A program made the position numbers and the translations under genes. Shown here in pieces: positions 7,970 to 16,964 of a stretch of 64,000 bases of DNA; within the stretch, counting starts at the first letter, position 1, and each line of letters starts with the position of its first letter. The notes beneath the pieces were generated by a model. It worked only from the letters and a program-made list of their open reading frames with translations. It did no database searches and was not told where the DNA came from. This DNA comes from Azospirillum sp. TSH100 (GTDB lineage Bacteria; Pseudomonadota; Alphaproteobacteria; Azospirillales; Azospirillaceae): positions 434,001 to 498,000 of the forward strand of contig NZ_CP039637.1 in assembly GCF_004923295.1 (NCBI RefSeq), read 5' to 3'.

Positions 7970-8669
7970 TCGAGACGATCTGGCCGGAGATGTAGGCGGC
8001 GCGGTCCGACGCCAGGAAGGCGACGAGGTCCGCCACCTCCTCCGGCCGGCCGGCGCGCTTCATCGGCACCATCCGCTTGACCATGTCGGCGTCGAAGACG
8101 GCATCGGCCATCGGCGAGGTTATGATGCCCGGCGCCACCGCGTTGACGGTGATGCCGCGCGGCGCCAGTTCCAGCGCCAGCGATTTGGTGGCGCCATGCA
8201 GTCCGGCCTTGGCGGCGGCATAGTTTGTCTGGCCGCGGTTGCCGGTGACGGCCGTCACCGACGATACGCTTACGATCCGGCCCCAGCGCGTGCCGATCAT
8301 CGGCATCAGCAGCGGTTGCGTCACATTGAAGAAGCCGTTCAGCGAAACATCGATGACGCGGTTCCATTGCTCCCGCCGCATCGCCGGCATCGCCGCATCG
8401 TCGTGGATACCGGCATTGTTCACCAGGATCTGGATCGGGCCGGACTCCAGCATTTGGTTGAGCGCCACGGCGGTCGCCTCTGCATCGGCGACGTCGAAGG
8501 CGACCGCTTCGGCCGATCCGCCGGATGCAACGATTTCGGCCGTCAGCGCTTTGGCGCGCGCGGGGGAGCCGTTGGCGTGCACCAGCACATGGCAACCGTC
8601 GGCGGCCAGCGCTTTGCAGACCGCTGCCCCAAGCACGCCGCTGCCGCCGGTGACGAGTGCGCGTTTCAT
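7950..8669 (-). CDS. 3-oxoacyl-ACP reductase (FabG-like ketoreductase) of the aryl polyene cluster
   Basis: A 239-residue short-chain dehydrogenase. The cofactor motif TGGSGVLG is at residues 7-14, NNAG at residues 84-87, the catalytic Ser at 136/137, Tyr150 and Lys154. It would reduce the beta-keto group of the growing polyene on the ACP with NADPH. It is the last gene of the long minus-strand arm. Its ATG overlaps the stop of the dehydratase gene by 4 bp. The family is certain; the pathway assignment comes from the neighbours (KS, chain-length factor, dehydratases, ACP). Confidence 0.88.
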   Translation of the reverse strand: MKRALVTGGSGVLGAAVCKALAADGCHVLVHANGSPARAKALTAEIVASGGSAEAVAFDVADAEATAVALNQMLESGPIQILVNNAGIHDDAAMPAMRREQWNRVIDVSLNGFFNVTQPLLMPMIGTRWGRIVSVSSVTAVTGNRGQTNYAAAKAGLHGATKSLALELAPRGITVNAVAPGIITSPMADAVFDADMVKRMVPMKRAGRPEEVADLVAFLASDRAAYISGQIVSINGGMI

Positions 8670-9115
8670 GCCGCCCCCAAACTCGTGATGTCGGTGTCGA
8701 TCACCACCGCCGCCCTGCCACTCAGCAGGTCGCGAGATCCGGTGGTGATGGAGAAGGCGTAGATCACCCGGTTGCCTTCGCCGGTCAGATTCTCGGCGTC
8801 GATGACCAGATCCTCCGCGATGTCGTCGAGGCGGGCGATATGGCAGGTGAGGTCGCGCAGGCTGGCGAGGTATCCCGCGGCCGGACGGTTGCCGCCGGCG
8901 GTCAGCCCACCATGCACAGCCATCGCCTGTGACGCATATTCCACTCCGCACAGCGTGGCCAGCCTTCCCCCATGGCGCAGGGGATTGTCGGGCGCGCGAT
9001 GGCTGTGGGCGATACAGCGGATGCGGCTGCCATCCCAGGACAGCACGCCGTCCAGCAGGCACATGGTCCCGGTATGGGGGATCAGGCTGGCAATCTCCGC
9101 ACGGTTCATCAGCAT
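8666..9115 (-). CDS. ApeP-like 3-hydroxyacyl-ACP dehydratase
   Basis: A 149-residue protein that resembles the ApeP-type dehydratases of aryl polyene clusters. PHTGTMCLLD lies at residues 11-20 and a short hotdog fold follows. It should remove water from the 3-hydroxyacyl-ACP to create each double bond, probably together with the second, smaller dehydratase encoded at 16630-16953. The start at 9115 overlaps the chain-length-factor stop by 7 bp, and the stop overlaps the ketoreductase start. A second ATG two codons later is equally possible. Confidence 0.75.
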   Translation of the reverse strand: MLMNRAEIASLIPHTGTMCLLDGVLSWDGSRIRCIAHSHRAPDNPLRHGGRLATLCGVEYASQAMAVHGGLTAGGNRPAAGYLASLRDLTCHIARLDDIAEDLVIDAENLTGEGNRVIYAFSITTGSRDLLSGRAAVVIDTDITSLGAA

Positions 9116-9918
9116 GGTGCACTGACTCGAACGATCACCCGCCCGCTCGGCGGCAGATCGAGCACCACCTGTTCCGGCGCGCCGCCCGTACAAACCCGCG
9201 CCAGCGCGGCCAGCATTGGCAGGGCGCGCGCGGTCGGATTGCCGACGCGCAATGCTTCCAGCCGGACACCGGCCATGCGGTCGATCGGTTCGGTCCCGCG
9301 CGACAGCTCGATGTCCAGGCAGGCGAGGCAGCGATCGGTCGGCTGCGGGACCAGGACCAGGGCGGTGCCGAAAGTTCCGGCGATGGGGCGGACCATGCTC
9401 AGTGGCTCCGGATAGGGCAGGTCGTAGGCGATCAGCCCGACGGTCCAGCCATCGACCGCCACCTCCGCCGCCGCTTCCAGCAGGCCGGTCTGGAAGCTCT
9501 CGTCATGGGCGGACAGGCTGGTGGAGGGCTCGCGGCAGCGGGTGGCGATGCTCCAGTAGCCGGCTGGCGCATTGTGGACGGAGTTGTGGAAGCGCGTCGG
9601 CGAGATGTCGCGCTCCTCCGTCGCCAGCGCTTCGAGGATCTGGTGCAGCGTGTCGGGATCGCCGCTGGAGGACGTGAAGACGGTGGCGACCGTGGCGGCA
9701 TCGCGGCCAGCCTGTTCCAGCGCCTCCGCCCCCACCGCCATCGCGAGCTTGACGGTCGGCACGCTGCGACGTCGCTCGGCAGGTGGAAGAAGGGGGCTGG
9801 CGGTCAGCACGGCCGGCGAGGCGACATAGGTGGTATCGCCGGTCAGAACCGCGCGCGACTGCTCCCAGCCCGGAAGGCCGGGACCGAGCAGGCCGATCCC
9901 CTCGACATAGGCGCGCAT
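9109..9918 (-). CDS. Ketosynthase chain-length-factor-like protein (ApeC type)
   Basis: A 269-residue protein related to the N-terminal half of beta-ketoacyl synthases. The FHNSVHNAPAGYWSIA block (near residues 110-125) is typical of beta-ketoacyl synthase chain-length factors. No catalytic Cys lies in the expected nucleophile-elbow region (the segment reads STSLSAHDESF) and the C-terminal thiolase half is missing. It should act as the non-catalytic partner of the neighbouring ketosynthase and set polyene length. The start overlaps the ketosynthase stop by 4 bp (ATGA at 9918), which fits a 1:1 heterodimer. Confidence 0.8.
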   Translation of the reverse strand: MRAYVEGIGLLGPGLPGWEQSRAVLTGDTTYVASPAVLTASPLLPPAERRRSVPTVKLAMAVGAEALEQAGRDAATVATVFTSSSGDPDTLHQILEALATEERDISPTRFHNSVHNAPAGYWSIATRCREPSTSLSAHDESFQTGLLEAAAEVAVDGWTVGLIAYDLPYPEPLSMVRPIAGTFGTALVLVPQPTDRCLACLDIELSRGTEPIDRMAGVRLEALRVGNPTARALPMLAALARVCTGGAPEQVVLDLPPSGRVIVRVSAPC

Positions 9919-11111
9919 CAGGCAGCCCACCCGAAGATCAGGCTGCTGTTGCTGCCGCCGAAGCCGAAGGAGTTGGTCATCACCCGGTCCAACCGCCCCG
10001 TCTCGTTGGCCGTCAGATATCGGCTGCGCAGGGCAGGGTCGAGGATCCGGGTCTGCGGGCTGCCGGGAATCAGGCCGGTGCGCAGAGCCAGCACGCTGAT
10101 GATCGCTTCCACAATCCCGGCTGCACCCAGCGTGTGGCCGGTGTAGCCCTTCGTCGAACTGACCGGGGTGCAGGTGCCTAGCAGGCCGGTGATCGCCTGA
10201 TCCTCCGCCGCGTCGCCATAGGTGGTGGCGGTGCCGTGCAGGTTGACATAGTCGATGTCCCCCGGCCGCAAGGCGGCGCTGGCCAGCGCCCGCTCCATCG
10301 CCAGCCGGGCGCCCAGCCCGTCTGGGTGCGGGGTCGACATATGGTGGGCGTCGTTGCTTTCACCGGCGCCTAGCAGGTGGACGGTCCCGGCGGCAGGACT
10401 CTGGTTCGCGCGTTCCAGCAGGGCGAAGCCGGCCCCCTCGCCCAGCGAGACGCCGCTGCGCTCCGCATCGAAGGGCCGGCAGGGGGTGGGGGAGACCAGC
10501 TCCAGCGAATGGAATCCGTAGAGCGTCGTCAGGCACAGGCTGTCGGCCCCGCCGACCACTGCCGCGTCGCACAGGTCGGCGGCGATCATGCGGGCCGCGT
10601 TGGCGAAGACCTTCGATGTCGTAGCGCAGGCGGAGGAAACGACGAAGGCCGGCCCCGTCAACCCCAGGCGATGGCGGACGAAGTCTGCCAGCGAACCGGT
10701 GCTGTGGGTGGTGGCGAAGCTGAAGGCGGCTGGCAGCGCCCCGGTCTGCGGGTCGCGCGCGCGGAAGGCCAGCTCCGCTGACAGGATACCGGATGTGCTG
10801 GTGCCCAGGAAGACACCGATCCGGTCGGCGCCGTAGCGCTCTCGGGCACCGGCGACCGCCTCGGCGAAGCCGTCCCGGTGCAGGGCCATTTCGGCAAGCC
10901 GGTTGTTGCGGCACTCGAAGCTGGCAAGGTTGTCCGGCAGGCGCACATCGTTCACCCCGGCCACTTCGCCGATATGGGTGTCCAGTGTAACCGTCTCGAA
11001 ACTGCAAGGTTTCAGGCCGCTCCGGCCGGTGTGCAGAGCATCCAGGGTTGCTTCCTGGCCAGGGCCAAGACTGCTGACGATGCTCATATGGCTTACGGCG
11101 AGTGGTTGCAC
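9918..11111 (-). CDS. Beta-ketoacyl-ACP synthase (FabF-like, aryl polyene elongating ketosynthase)
   Basis: A 397-residue condensing enzyme with a complete catalytic triad: Cys162 in SSACATTSK, His292 in HGTATTYGD and His326 in KGYTGHTLGAAG. It joins malonyl units to the aryl-polyene chain on the ACP. It is the catalytic partner of the adjacent chain-length factor. The start is a GTG at 11111; an internal ATG eight codons on (11087) is the alternative. Only 10 bp separate it from the methyltransferase stop, so it belongs to the same transcript. Some aryl polyene clusters carry a second complete ketosynthase; none is seen in this window. Confidence 0.88.
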   Translation of the reverse strand: MQPLAVSHMSIVSSLGPGQEATLDALHTGRSGLKPCSFETVTLDTHIGEVAGVNDVRLPDNLASFECRNNRLAEMALHRDGFAEAVAGARERYGADRIGVFLGTSTSGILSAELAFRARDPQTGALPAAFSFATTHSTGSLADFVRHRLGLTGPAFVVSSACATTSKVFANAARMIAADLCDAAVVGGADSLCLTTLYGFHSLELVSPTPCRPFDAERSGVSLGEGAGFALLERANQSPAAGTVHLLGAGESNDAHHMSTPHPDGLGARLAMERALASAALRPGDIDYVNLHGTATTYGDAAEDQAITGLLGTCTPVSSTKGYTGHTLGAAGIVEAIISVLALRTGLIPGSPQTRILDPALRSRYLTANETGRLDRVMTNSFGFGGSNSSLIFGWAA

Positions 11112-11121
11112 GATAAACTTC

Positions 11122-11931
11122 TTAGGAATTTCGGATGGGTACGGCTGTATAATGCTGTTTCATATTTGGAAGAATGCTAGCATTGGCGATTTCATGCGAG
11201 AAAGGACAAATTTGGACTGAGGCATTGCTTCGTTGGGCTATGAACAAAGTGTTGGCGAAGGGTGTGCCTTGGCTCATCGGCAGAGCTTCCGCTTCAAATC
11301 CAAGGCTGCCCAACAAGGCCGACCAGTCCGCCGCCGGACGGTAGGTCAGCGACTGGCGCCAGTGGCCCCGTATGACGCTGGCGATCCGTTCGGCCCAGCG
11401 GGTGATCTGGAAGGGCAGGCCACCCTCGGCGTCGGCCTCCCGCAAGAGCAAGATGCCGCCCGGTGCCAGCGCGTTGGCACAACGGGCGAGCACCGTCGCC
11501 TGCTCGTCCGGCTGGAGGTAGAGCAGCACGTCCAGGATGACGATGGCGTCGCAGGGCGGCAGGTGGACGCTGCGGATGTCGCCCTGCAAGACGGCGTCGG
11601 TGCCCAGTGCCGCCTGGGCGATCCGCACCCGCTTCGGCGACAGCTCGACGCCCTGGACGGTGAGGGTGGCCGGTGGAGCGGGCCAACCCGCCGGCCAGTC
11701 GCCGCCGGCATGCCGCTTGGCCGCCGCGCGCAGCAGAGCCGTGAGCACTCCTTGGCCGCAGCCAAGGTCGAGCAACCTTCCATGGGTGGGCAGCAACTGG
11801 TTTCGCAAAAGGTGGTGGAAGACAGGATCACCCGCCAGCTTGCCTTTGGTGAAATGCCACGCATAGCGGCCACAGCGGCGATAAGGGCGGGCGGCAGCGG
11901 CGACCAGATCACGGAAGACGGCGTCAGTCAT
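11122..11931 (-). CDS. Class I SAM-dependent methyltransferase of the pigment cluster
   Basis: A 269-residue protein with the SAM motif LLDLGCGQGVLTALL at about residues 53-67, an acidic VELSP segment and a DAIVILDVLLYL strand. Methyltransferases of aryl polyene clusters modify the aromatic head group, for example by O-methylation; the exact site here is unknown. The C-terminal 30 or so residues are less ordered and run beyond the usual domain. The start overlaps the deacetylase stop by 8 bp. Confidence 0.72.
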   Translation of the reverse strand: MTDAVFRDLVAAAARPYRRCGRYAWHFTKGKLAGDPVFHHLLRNQLLPTHGRLLDLGCGQGVLTALLRAAAKRHAGGDWPAGWPAPPATLTVQGVELSPKRVRIAQAALGTDAVLQGDIRSVHLPPCDAIVILDVLLYLQPDEQATVLARCANALAPGGILLLREADAEGGLPFQITRWAERIASVIRGHWRQSLTYRPAADWSALLGSLGFEAEALPMSQGTPFANTLFIAQRSNASVQICPFSHEIANASILPNMKQHYTAVPIRNS

Positions 11932-12730
11932 TGGCCACGACCTCCAGCGAAACCGCCGTCAGCCTGCGAGCGGTCAGCGTGGCGAGCAAGTGCGGCAGCA
12001 CCGTGAGCACCACGGGCCGCCCATCTGCGTCGCGGGCGGCGGAGCCGTCATGCAGCATCAGCAGGTCGCCGGCGGCGAGATTGCGGACGAGGCGCCGCTC
12101 CACCCCTACCGGGTTGCGCCGTACCGCGTCGTAGCCGCGGCGGGTCCAGGTCGCCAGACGCAGGCCGAAACTGGAAAGGGCAGGCTCTAGAAGCGGATTG
12201 CGCAAGCCGGCCGGCGGCTTGAAGAAGCGGGGCGGCCTACCTGCCAGGTCGGTCAGGATACGCTGCGCTTCCCCCACCTCGCGGCGGATGGCACGGATGC
12301 CCATCGCGGCGAAGCGGTGCGAATGGTGCCAGCTGTGGTTTTCCACCGTGTGGCCGCGGCCGACGATGGCTTGGACGAGAGCGGGGTGTCGGGCGGCCCG
12401 TTCGGCGATGCAGAAGAAGCTCGCCTTGGCCTTTGCGTGGTCCAGCAGGTCGAGGACAGCAGGCGTCACGTCAGGATCGGGGCCGTCATCGAAGCAGACG
12501 CCGACCTGACCGAGCCGGGCATTCTCCGCCGGCAGGCGGCGCAGGTTGGGGCCGAGCAGGCAGCTTCGGGGCCAAAGCCCGATGGCGCCGAGCAGGGCGT
12601 GGTTGCTGGCCACCGCGCCCAGCGTCCATGGCCATGCGGTGGGCAGGGCCGCCGTAGCAGCCAGGGCTGCGACATGCAGAGCGGCTGATGCGTGGAGCAG
12701 GGGCGATGGCGACCAGCGGTGCTCAGTCAT
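11924..12730 (-). CDS. NodB-like polysaccharide deacetylase family protein
   Basis: A 268-residue protein. An N-terminal hydrophobic pair of segments (residues 12-58) is followed by a NodB domain: the catalytic/metal motif FDDGPD (Asp81, Asp82) and the metal ligands His132 and His136 in NHSWHH. The family removes acetyl groups from N-acetylated sugars, usually in the envelope. Within a pigment operon it may deacetylate a sugar linked to the lipid or polyene anchor, together with the GT2 enzyme on the other arm. That role is inferred. The frame is open upstream of 12730, but this ATG gives an 8-bp overlap with the exporter gene, as usual in this operon. Confidence 0.78.
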   Translation of the reverse strand: MTEHRWSPSPLLHASAALHVAALAATAALPTAWPWTLGAVASNHALLGAIGLWPRSCLLGPNLRRLPAENARLGQVGVCFDDGPDPDVTPAVLDLLDHAKAKASFFCIAERAARHPALVQAIVGRGHTVENHSWHHSHRFAAMGIRAIRREVGEAQRILTDLAGRPPRFFKPPAGLRNPLLEPALSSFGLRLATWTRRGYDAVRRNPVGVERRLVRNLAAGDLLMLHDGSAARDADGRPVVLTVLPHLLATLTARRLTAVSLEVVAND

Positions 12731-15077
12731 GGTTCGCACCCTTCGGTCCAAGCACCGCCGCAAAGGCGAGGCAGAGAAAGGCGCCGATGGCGACGGTCAT
12801 GCCGATGCCGTGCAGCACGGGAATGCCGGAAAAGGCCAGCGTCCCGAAGCCGATGACGGTGCAGAAATTGGCGATGGCGACAGAGGCGACGGTGCGCTCC
12901 CGCAATGCAGGGGATGGCTCCGGCCGCTCGAACAGCAGGGAATAGTTGGAACCGACGCCGACCACCAGCAGCAGGCCCACCAGATGGAAGATCGTCAGCG
13001 TCTGGCCGAGTGCCGTCACCAGCGCCATGGTGATGACCACCGCCGCGGCCAGCGGCATCACTGCCGCGACCAGTGCGCGGATAGAACGCAGAGCCGCCGC
13101 CAGCAGCGACGTGATGGCGATGGCGCCCAGCACGGCCAGCGTCAGCGCCTCCTCCCGATAGGTGCGGTAGAGGTTGTTGGACTCCACCTTCAGGTTCAGC
13201 AGGATGGCGCCCCGTACAGCCGGGGCACCGGACAGCCGGGTGGAGAGCGCCTGCGGATCGGTCACGCCGCGCAAAGGCAGCATGGTGGTCCAGCCGATAC
13301 CGGTGCGGACCAGCAGGGATTCGAACTTCAGCTTCAGGCTGGTGCCGTCGAGGCTGGCCGGGGTCAGCAGCGGCTGGGTCCGTGCCCTCTCTGCGTCGGT
13401 CAGGAATGGGACGAAGGCATCAGGGCGGAAGGGCAGGCCGTGCAGGGCCTGGGTCAGCGAGGTCCGCAACTGGTCGGGTGGCGGCAGGGCGGCTTGGCGG
13501 GCCCGTTGGGTGGCCTGGCTCGGCAGGGTGTGGGCGGGGGATTCGTAGCCGGCGATCAGGTGGTCGCGGGTCAGCGCCTCCAGCGGGGCGGCCAGCCGTT
13601 CGGTGGCGGTCAGCGCGTCCTCCATCGTGGCGGCGCTTATCACCAGCAGATGGCCGGCGTCGGGGGCGCCGAGGTCGCGGCGCAGCGCCTCGTCCAGCCG
13701 CTGGTCGGCCTCCGTTACTGGGCTGAGGCTCGACAGTTCGGCCGACCAGATGTTGGAGCCCTGGTAGGCCAGCCAGGCCAACGCCAGCAATGTCGCGGCC
13801 AGCAACGGCAGCCGTAGGACCGGTGCCGCGCTGGTCAGGGCGGTCAGCAGCGGGGCCATCCGGGCCGGGCGTTCTGTCCCATAGCCCTTCGGCAGCAGGG
13901 TCGGCAGCACCCAGCGGGTGACGGCCAGCGCCACCAGCAGTCCGGTGATGGAGAAGAGGCCCAACTGCGCCAGTCCGCTGAAGCTCGAGAACAGCATGGT
14001 GCCGAAGCCGACGACGGAGGTCGCCACCCCCAACAGCAGCGTCGGCCAGATGCGCAGAAGGGTGCGACGCGCCGGGCTGCCCGGCTGGGTCTGGGTGAAC
14101 AGATAGATGGCGTAATCGACACTCTCGCCCAGCAGGGTGATGCCGAAGCCCAGCGTGATGCCATGAACGGTGCCGAAGCCCAGACCGACGGCGGCGATGC
14201 CGGCCAGTGTGCCGGTCGCCGCCGGCAGCAGCGCCAGCGCCAGGACGCGCAAGGAGCGGTAGACCAGCAGCAGGACACCGGCCACCAGAGCCGTGGCGAT
14301 GATGGAGGACCGGGTGGCGTCCGCCTCGATCCTGTCGCGGGTCTGGACGGAGAAGACAGCCGGGCCGGTCATCACCAGTCGGGCGGTGCCGGCGGTGCCT
14401 TTTGCATCGGCGAAGGCGCTGCGGATCAGGTCGAGCGTCTTCTGCTGGGCATCCATGTCGAAGCCGGGGGCGGCGGTCTGCACCAGCAGCAGCGCCCGCG
14501 CCCCGTCGGCAGAGACCCAGACGCCGTCACGGCTGGCCGGGCCGCCGGCGTCGCCCAGCATGCGGTCGGTCAGGCGCAGGATCTCGGCGGTCGGATCGGC
14601 GGGAAGCGCCTGCTTCAGCGCCATGCCGGCCGGCGATTGTAGGAGGCGCAAGTCGTTCTGAAGCGCCTCGCGCAGCCCGTTCGCCGTGAAACGGTCGCGG
14701 GTGACGCCGGGGCTGAGCAGATAGCGGTTGGTCCAGACATAGGCACCGTCGGCGCTGCGCCCGGTCCGCTCGCCATTCTCCACCGTCGCGACCAGCGGGT
14801 TGCCGCGCAGCCGTTCGGCAAGGGCGCGGCTGAATCCTGTCAGGCGATCCGGCACGTCGCCCTCGATGCCGATCAGGATCAGGCGGGAGACGGCGCCGTC
14901 GCGCAGCTGGTCGACCAGCAATTGCTGGGTGGAGGAGGGGGAGCGGGGCAGGAAGGCGGACAGGTCGGCGGTGACCGGCGTGCGCGCCACCAGCAGGCCG
15001 CAGGCGATCAGCCCGGCGAGCCACAGCGCGACGCCCCATCCGGCGCTCCATCCGGTCCTGCGCACCCCTTCGGTCAT
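12723..15077 (-). CDS. MMPL/RND-family exporter of the aryl polyene cluster
   Basis: A 784-residue membrane protein with two similar halves. Each has one N-terminal transmembrane helix, a large periplasmic domain and a bundle of about five helices (near residues 255-385 and 640-780). This is the MMPL architecture (12 helices, proton driven). In xanthomonadin-type clusters this protein is thought to move the finished lipid-linked pigment towards the outer membrane, working with a LolA-like carrier. That carrier is encoded directly upstream, with a 4-bp overlap at 15074-15077. Confidence 0.82.
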   Translation of the reverse strand: MTEGVRRTGWSAGWGVALWLAGLIACGLLVARTPVTADLSAFLPRSPSSTQQLLVDQLRDGAVSRLILIGIEGDVPDRLTGFSRALAERLRGNPLVATVENGERTGRSADGAYVWTNRYLLSPGVTRDRFTANGLREALQNDLRLLQSPAGMALKQALPADPTAEILRLTDRMLGDAGGPASRDGVWVSADGARALLLVQTAAPGFDMDAQQKTLDLIRSAFADAKGTAGTARLVMTGPAVFSVQTRDRIEADATRSSIIATALVAGVLLLVYRSLRVLALALLPAATGTLAGIAAVGLGFGTVHGITLGFGITLLGESVDYAIYLFTQTQPGSPARRTLLRIWPTLLLGVATSVVGFGTMLFSSFSGLAQLGLFSITGLLVALAVTRWVLPTLLPKGYGTERPARMAPLLTALTSAAPVLRLPLLAATLLALAWLAYQGSNIWSAELSSLSPVTEADQRLDEALRRDLGAPDAGHLLVISAATMEDALTATERLAAPLEALTRDHLIAGYESPAHTLPSQATQRARQAALPPPDQLRTSLTQALHGLPFRPDAFVPFLTDAERARTQPLLTPASLDGTSLKLKFESLLVRTGIGWTTMLPLRGVTDPQALSTRLSGAPAVRGAILLNLKVESNNLYRTYREEALTLAVLGAIAITSLLAAALRSIRALVAAVMPLAAAVVITMALVTALGQTLTIFHLVGLLLVVGVGSNYSLLFERPEPSPALRERTVASVAIANFCTVIGFGTLAFSGIPVLHGIGMTVAIGAFLCLAFAAVLGPKGANHD

Positions 15078-15676
15078 GCCGGGTCCGGCTGGATCGTCAT
15101 GATGGAGCGGTCGCCGTCGGCCTGGAGAACCTCGATCCGGCGGATGTTGGCGTCGCGGCCGGCGATGACGATGCGCTGGACGGTCCGACGTGCCTCTTCC
15201 GCCCGCGGGGTCAGCTGCATGCGCCAGTCCTGCGGCGTGCCCTCCAGCGCCACCTCGTAGAAGCGCATGATGGTGGGGACGTCGCCACGCAGGGTGGAGC
15301 GGATGCTCTCCACATAGGTCTGGATTTCCGGCATGGCGGAGACCGACAGCGTTCGGGACGTGCCGTCCCCCTGGGTCAGCGTCAGGCGGTCGCCGTCCAG
15401 CCGCAGGCTTTCCGCCTGGGGTTGGAGGGTGCGTTTTTCCAGGATATCCGGCCGGCGGTAGGTCAGGGTGCCGCTGCTTTCCAGCGGGGTGGTCAGCAGG
15501 CCGACCTCGCGTGTTTCGGCGAAGCGCGCGTTGGAGCTGCCAATCCGGGCGAAGCGGGCGAACAGATCCTCCAGGCCCCAGGGTTCGGCCGCTTGCGATG
15601 GGACGGCCCCCGCCAGAAGGAGGGCGGCGATACCCGCGAGAATTGGGCGACGGGCCGGTCTATTTCCAGAAATCAT
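15074..15676 (-). CDS. LolA-like periplasmic lipid carrier
   Basis: A 200-residue protein with a signal peptide (hydrophobic core at residues 12-25, probable cleavage after SQA) and a LolA-type beta-barrel domain. The FAETREVGLLTTPLESSGTL stretch and the RRPDILEKRTLQP strand are typical of outer-membrane lipoprotein carrier relatives. It probably shuttles the hydrophobic pigment or its lipid anchor across the periplasm. The start at 15676 was chosen because it gives the signal peptide. It overlaps the 3' end of the upstream acyltransferase gene by 17 bp. Confidence 0.75.
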   Translation of the reverse strand: MISGNRPARRPILAGIAALLLAGAVPSQAAEPWGLEDLFARFARIGSSNARFAETREVGLLTTPLESSGTLTYRRPDILEKRTLQPQAESLRLDGDRLTLTQGDGTSRTLSVSAMPEIQTYVESIRSTLRGDVPTIMRFYEVALEGTPQDWRMQLTPRAEEARRTVQRIVIAGRDANIRRIEVLQADGDRSIMTIQPDPA

Positions 15677-16633
15677 AGAAATTGAACCAGTTGTAGGGGG
15701 AGGACAGGGCATGCTGCTCCAGCCGGTCGGCGAAGCGTCCGGCCGCCCAGCGCACAAGGCCCGGCCGGTCCTGCACCGGCACATCGGAAAAGTCGGCGAT
15801 GCGCTCGAAATGGACGTCGTAGCGCCGGCCACCCTGGTACAGCCCGACCATCAGAACCACCGGTCGTTTCAGCATCGCCGCAAGCTGGAAGGGGCCGAGC
15901 GCGAAGCCGGCGGGCTGGCCGAGGAAGGGCAGGCGGACCTCCTCCTCCCCATCCAGGGTGCGGTCGGCCAGCATGCCGACGAAATGGCCCTGGTCCAGCC
16001 TTTCGCGGACGCGCAGCATCGAATCCGGCCGGCCCAACCCGATCACCTCCATCGACAGCAGCGGGTTGATGGCGTTGAGGACCGAATTGATCTTCCTCGC
16101 ATTCTCCTCATACATCACCAGGCTGACGCGCAGATCCCGCTGGCGGTGGCCCAGCATGCGGATCGCCTCGAAGCTGCCCATATGGGCGCCGAGCAGCAGA
16201 CAGCCCTCCCCCGCTGCATCAGGTCGATGACGATGTCCTCGCCATGGACGCGGATGTCGAAATCGTCGGACTGGTCGTTCAGGAAGAAGACGCGGTCGAG
16301 CAGGCAGGCGGCGAAGACGTGATAGTGGCTGAACAGGTCGCCGAAGCCGGGCGCACGGCCCAGCGCCTTGGACAGGAACAGCGCCGACGCCCGGCGCGGC
16401 TTGCGCGAGAACAGGACGAAGTAGAGGCAGATCGGATAGAGCAGCAGCCGCGCTGCCCGACGGCCGAGCCGCAGGGCGATCCAGACGATGAACTTGATGG
16501 CGGCGGTCGTGCTGCGTTCCGGCCGGTTCATCCACTCCTTGCGGCGGCGTCGGTGTGGTGGCGGCGCGATGGGGGAGGGTGTGGCGTCGGCCCGAGCTTC
16601 ACCGGTCGGCTTGGCGCGCAGGGGGAGCTTCAT
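15660..16633 (-). pseudogene. LpxL/HtrB-like lysophospholipid acyltransferase with a frameshift
   Basis: The protein is split between two frames. Residues from MKLPLRAK (start at 16633) to IDLMQRG are in one frame, and the rest, from GCLLLGAHMGSFEAIRML to the C-terminal NWFNFYDFWK, is one base out of register. The break is at a run of five C on the plus strand (16208-16212); one extra base there would restore an intact protein of about 324 residues. The HMGSFE motif (HX4E) after the break is the catalytic site of this family. In aryl polyene clusters this enzyme is thought to acylate the anchor. The 4-bp overlaps at both ends are kept, so the defect looks recent, or it is a sequencing error or a phase-variable tract. 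Confidence 0.75.
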
Positions 16634-16953
16634 GATGCGATGCTGCCAACAATGAGGGTGCAGTTCATCACGGGACGGCCTCCCACGCTGCCGGTGAAGG
16701 CGATGCCGGTGAAGGCGATGCCGCCGGTCGCGGTGGCCTGCCATTCGATCCGCATGCACTCGCCGGGGCGAACGGGGGACAGGAACTTGGCAGCGCGCAG
16801 GCGGCAGGGGCCGGATGCGAGGCCTTCCGCCGCCGCGATGGCGGTCAGGGCGGTGTCGAGCAGGACCGCTCCGGGGATGACCGGGTTTCCGGGGAAATGG
16901 CCGGCGGCGGTGGGATGGTCGGCGGGGAAGTGGATGTCGGTCTGCTTGGGCAC
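16630..16953 (-). CDS. ApeI-like hotdog-fold dehydratase
   Basis: A 107-residue FabA/FabZ-type protein. The HFPGNPVIPG motif is at residues 19-28, with His19 as the catalytic candidate, followed by a short beta-sheet half. It is the second dehydratase of the cluster and probably acts with the ApeP-like enzyme. A perfect 15-bp tandem duplication inside the gene (16691-16720) repeats five residues (AFTGI) in frame; it is noted separately. The stop overlaps the acyltransferase start by 4 bp. Confidence 0.78.
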   Translation of the reverse strand: MPKQTDIHFPADHPTAAGHFPGNPVIPGAVLLDTALTAIAAAEGLASGPCRLRAAKFLSPVRPGECMRIEWQATATGGIAFTGIAFTGSVGGRPVMNCTLIVGSIAS

Positions 16954-16964
16954 GGCGGCGGCAC

